Source: Streptomyces ambofaciens ATCC 23877 (GTDB lineage Bacteria; Actinomycetota; Actinomycetes; Streptomycetales; Streptomycetaceae). From it: 64,000 bases of DNA. The position numbers and the translations under genes were made by a program. Of this stretch, positions 62,398 to 64,000 are shown one piece after another. Numbering within the stretch: the first letter of the stretch is position 1; each line of letters starts with the position of its first letter. Where the stretch lies: positions 5,071,001 to 5,135,000 of the forward strand of contig NZ_CP012382.1 of assembly GCF_001267885.1 (NCBI RefSeq), read 5' to 3'. The notes below the pieces were generated by a model. The model saw nothing but the letters and a program-made list of their open reading frames with translations, was not told the origin of the DNA and made no database searches.

Positions 62398-63138
62398 GTG
62401 GACCTTCAGAAGCACGACCGACCGCAGGCGGCGGCACCGCGCGACACGTCACCCCGCGACACGTCACCCCGAGACACCGCACCGCGCGTCTCCGAGCTGC
62501 GTGCCTCGGACGCCGACCGTGACCGCATCGCCGACATGCTGCGCGAGGCCCTCGCCGAGGGGCGGCTCGACGCCCATGAGCACGCCGAGCGCGTCGAGGG
62601 GGTGCTGGCCGCCAAGACGGTCGGCGAGCTGGACGTCTTCGTGCGGGACCTGCCCGCCGCGCACGCCGGGCGGCACACCGCCCCCGCCCCGGCCGCACCC
62701 CGCCGCCCGGCCGCCGGCTCCCTCCCGGCCGAACCCGACGAGAACGTGGTGGCGGTCTTCAGCAGCGCCGTCCGCAAGGGCCGCTGGCGGGCGAGCCGCC
62801 GTATCCACGCGTACGCGGTCTTCGGCAGTGTCGAGATCGACCTCAGCGAGGCCGTCTTCGAGCACCAGCAGGTCGTGATCAAGGCGTTCTCCGTCTTCGG
62901 CAGCGTCGAGGTGCGCGTCCCGGAGAACGTCTCGCTGCGCGGCGCGGGCGGCGGCGTGCTCGGCAGCTTCGAGGTGGACACCCTCGACGCGGACGACGCC
63001 GACGCTCCCGTCGTCCACGTGGACGGCTGGGCGGTGCTGGGCTCGATCGAGGCTCGACCGAGGCGTGGCAAGCTCGTCGCGGACCTCCTGGACCGGGTGC
63101 ACCGCAAGGTCGACAAGGGTGTGCGCAAGCACGGGTAG
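62398..63138 (+). CDS. DUF1707 protein with LiaF-like (cell-wall-active antibiotics response) C-terminus
   Basis: 246 aa, GTG start, probably at the mRNA 5' end. A DTSPR repeat near the N-terminus (residues 14-28). DUF1707 domain, about 32-85: RASDADRDRIADMLREALAEGRLD, HAERVEGVLAAKTVGELDVF. Linker, then a beta-strand-repeat domain (about 115-230) with FSSAVRKGRW, YAVFGSVEIDL, FSVFGSVEVRVP and GWAVLGSIEARP, the LiaF/DUF2154-like pattern. No membrane helix, so it would be cytosolic. Role in envelope stress signalling is inferred from the family. Confidence 0.87.
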   Translation: MDLQKHDRPQAAAPRDTSPRDTSPRDTAPRVSELRASDADRDRIADMLREALAEGRLDAHEHAERVEGVLAAKTVGELDVFVRDLPAAHAGRHTAPAPAAPRRPAAGSLPAEPDENVVAVFSSAVRKGRWRASRRIHAYAVFGSVEIDLSEAVFEHQQVVIKAFSVFGSVEVRVPENVSLRGAGGGVLGSFEVDTLDADDADAPVVHVDGWAVLGSIEARPRRGKLVADLLDRVHRKVDKGVRKHG

Positions 63139-63241
63139 CGCCGCGCCGCCCGCGGTGGGAAACCCAGTGCATAGGCGCGCGCACAGCGGGTAAGCCTGAC
63201 GCATCGTCTCTCGCTCGCGAAGCCGTCGTCAGGAGTAGACC

Positions 63242-63622
63242 GTGCTGCAACCGCCGCATTCGTCCCTGCAGGTAGCTGCTGTTCCGGCCCAGCGGGTGCC
63301 CGTGCGGGACAGGGACCAAGACGCTCCCTGGCACACCGAGGCGGTGTGCCGGCGCGACGAGGCCGGACTGTTCTTCGCACCGTCCAAGGAACCCACCGCC
63401 GCCCGGCTCTCCCGTGAGGAGGCGGCCAAGCGCGTCTGCGCGCGCTGCCCGGTCATGGTCGAGTGCCGTGAGCACGCCCTCCTGCAGCCCGAGCCGTACG
63501 GCGTCTGGGGCGGTCTGACCGCCGCCGAACGCCGGGTGGTCCTGGCCAGGCGCCGTCGCCGCGACCTCGAACTGAAGAAGACGGCCCGCACCGCGGCGGA
63601 CCGCATAGCCGCGGCGGGCTAG
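63242..63622 (+). CDS. WhiB-family iron-sulfur transcription factor
   Basis: 126 aa, GTG start. Four cluster cysteines: one in AVCRRDEAG, then CARCPVMVEC supplying three in the CxxCx5C arrangement. The G(V/I)WGG turn is present as PYGVWGGLTAAERR, followed by a basic C-terminal tail (RRRRRDLELKKTAR) for DNA binding. Wbl proteins bind SigA-type sigma factors and sense redox state or NO. Recalled gene order suggests WblI, but the paralogue cannot be proved from this sequence alone. Confidence 0.95.
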   Translation: MLQPPHSSLQVAAVPAQRVPVRDRDQDAPWHTEAVCRRDEAGLFFAPSKEPTAARLSREEAAKRVCARCPVMVECREHALLQPEPYGVWGGLTAAERRVVLARRRRRDLELKKTARTAADRIAAAG

Positions 63623-63636
63623 CGACCCACGTACGC

Positions 63637-63672
63637 GAGAAGGCACCCTCTCCGCACAGAGGGTGCCTTCTC
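63637..63672 (+). terminator. Terminator after the WhiB-family gene
   Basis: Perfect 15-bp stem (63637-63651 with 63658-63672), 6-nt loop CCGCAC. CGTACG-type repeats flank it on both sides, extending the symmetry. Confidence 0.9.
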
Positions 63673-63708
63673 ACGTACGCCGGAACCGACCGGCCGGTCC
63701 AAGGGGCA

Positions 63709-63912
63709 CGGGGAACTGCGCGCCCAGCCACGACGCACCCGCACCCGCCCTCCGACAGATACCCCCCGCCTCAGCAGGCGCCCCGCCCGACCCGCACGTC
63801 ACGACGCCGAGCGCCGCTCCCGCCCTGGGGGTGCGGGGAACTGCGCGCCCAGCCACGACGCACCCGCACCCGCCAACACGGCACGCACCCCCACCTCAGC
63901 AGGCGCCCCGCC
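63709..63912. repeat. Duplicated intergenic repeat, 125-bp period
   Basis: Two copies (63709-63787 and 63834-63912). Each has an identical 41-bp block starting CGGGGAACTGCGCGCCCAGC and, 60 bp from its start, an identical 19-bp block CCTCAGCAGGCGCCCCGCC; the bases between differ. The GGGGAACTGCGCG core belongs to a dispersed repeat I recall as frequent between Streptomyces genes. Confidence 0.9.
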
Positions 63913-63924
63913 GGACCGACGGAG

Positions 63925-64000
63925 TCACTTCGCCCGGTCGAAGTCCACCGCGCTGTAGGCCCGCAGCTTGCTCAGCCGGTGCTCGGAGTCGATCCGGCGC
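63925..64000 (-). CDS. C-terminus of a probable class II fructose-1,6-bisphosphatase (partial)
   Basis: The last 24 codons before a TGA at 63925-63927 read RRIDSEHRLSKLRAYSAVDFD then RAK. The EHRLxKLxxYSA(V/I)DF pattern is what I recall for the end of actinobacterial GlpX proteins, and the position next to the WhiB gene agrees with recalled gene order. The gene runs off the window, so the identification is tentative. Confidence 0.55.
   Translation of the reverse strand, partial: RRIDSEHRLSKLRAYSAVDFDRAK

Overview
This 64 kb window comes from a high-G+C actinomycete and is almost certainly a Streptomyces chromosome. The evidence is strong G/C bias at third codon positions, frequent GTG starts, many ATGA/GTGA overlaps between neighbouring genes, a WhiB-family gene, an actinobacterial C-rich small RNA, DasR-type operators at a chitinase, and a PadR/IclR/TetR/SigE-family regulator set. 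From memory, the gene order (pckG, D-amino acid genes, chitinase, Flp/Tad pilus, PhoH, ahpCD-oxyR, PBP, fumarases, WhiB) resembles the core arm of S. coelicolor; this could not be checked here. No phage, insertion sequence, CRISPR array, tRNA or rRNA was seen, so this is core chromosome with a few accessory operons.

Layout. 0-9.5 kb: end of a membrane protein gene overlapping a secreted copper-radical (galactose/glyoxal) oxidase; Mut7-C RNase; a TetR + hemolysin III/PAQR operon with a clear palindrome; GTP-dependent PEP carboxykinase; a secreted propeller/Ig-like protein. 9.5-18 kb: alanine-type aminotransferase, then a divergent cluster around an IclR-type palindrome: D-aminoacylase and a fold-type III D-amino acid dehydratase on one side, PfkB kinase, IclR, RidA and a GntP-family permease on the other. 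This reads as an (N-acyl-)D-amino acid utilisation module. 18-26 kb: PH-like protein, a divergent Nramp-like transporter, a PL9-type pectate lyase with promoter and LacI-type operator, a SigE-family ECF sigma factor with a membrane partner, and a GH18 chitinase under two DasR-like sites.

26-38 kb: a Flp/Tad pilus locus (CpaB, TadZ, two TadE-like pseudopilins, TadA ATPase, TadB, TadC, Flp pilin, TadG-like protein, lipoprotein, OmpA-domain protein, DUF192, and a second lipoprotein plus secreted protein pair). No prepilin peptidase is encoded in the window, although at least three proteins carry its cleavage motif. 38-45 kb: LLM oxidoreductase, methyltransferase, an AlkZ-like winged-helix protein, a gene-free kilobase holding DnaA-box-like sites and a 6C-type small RNA, PIN-PhoH ATPase, an SLT-domain hydrolase with a structured leader, and an AI-2E-family permease.

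45-64 kb: divergent ahpC-ahpD/oxyR peroxide-defence locus; PadR-ABC-FtsX operon behind a 35-bp inverted repeat; SPFH protein plus ribbon-helix-helix protein behind a perfect AT-rich palindrome; a class A penicillin-binding protein; a SpoIIE-type phosphatase; DUF402 protein; class II and class I fumarases side by side; a DUF1707 protein with a probable leaderless mRNA; a WhiB-family protein; a duplicated intergenic repeat; and the 3' end of a probable glpX. Cell-envelope functions and redox functions dominate the second half.
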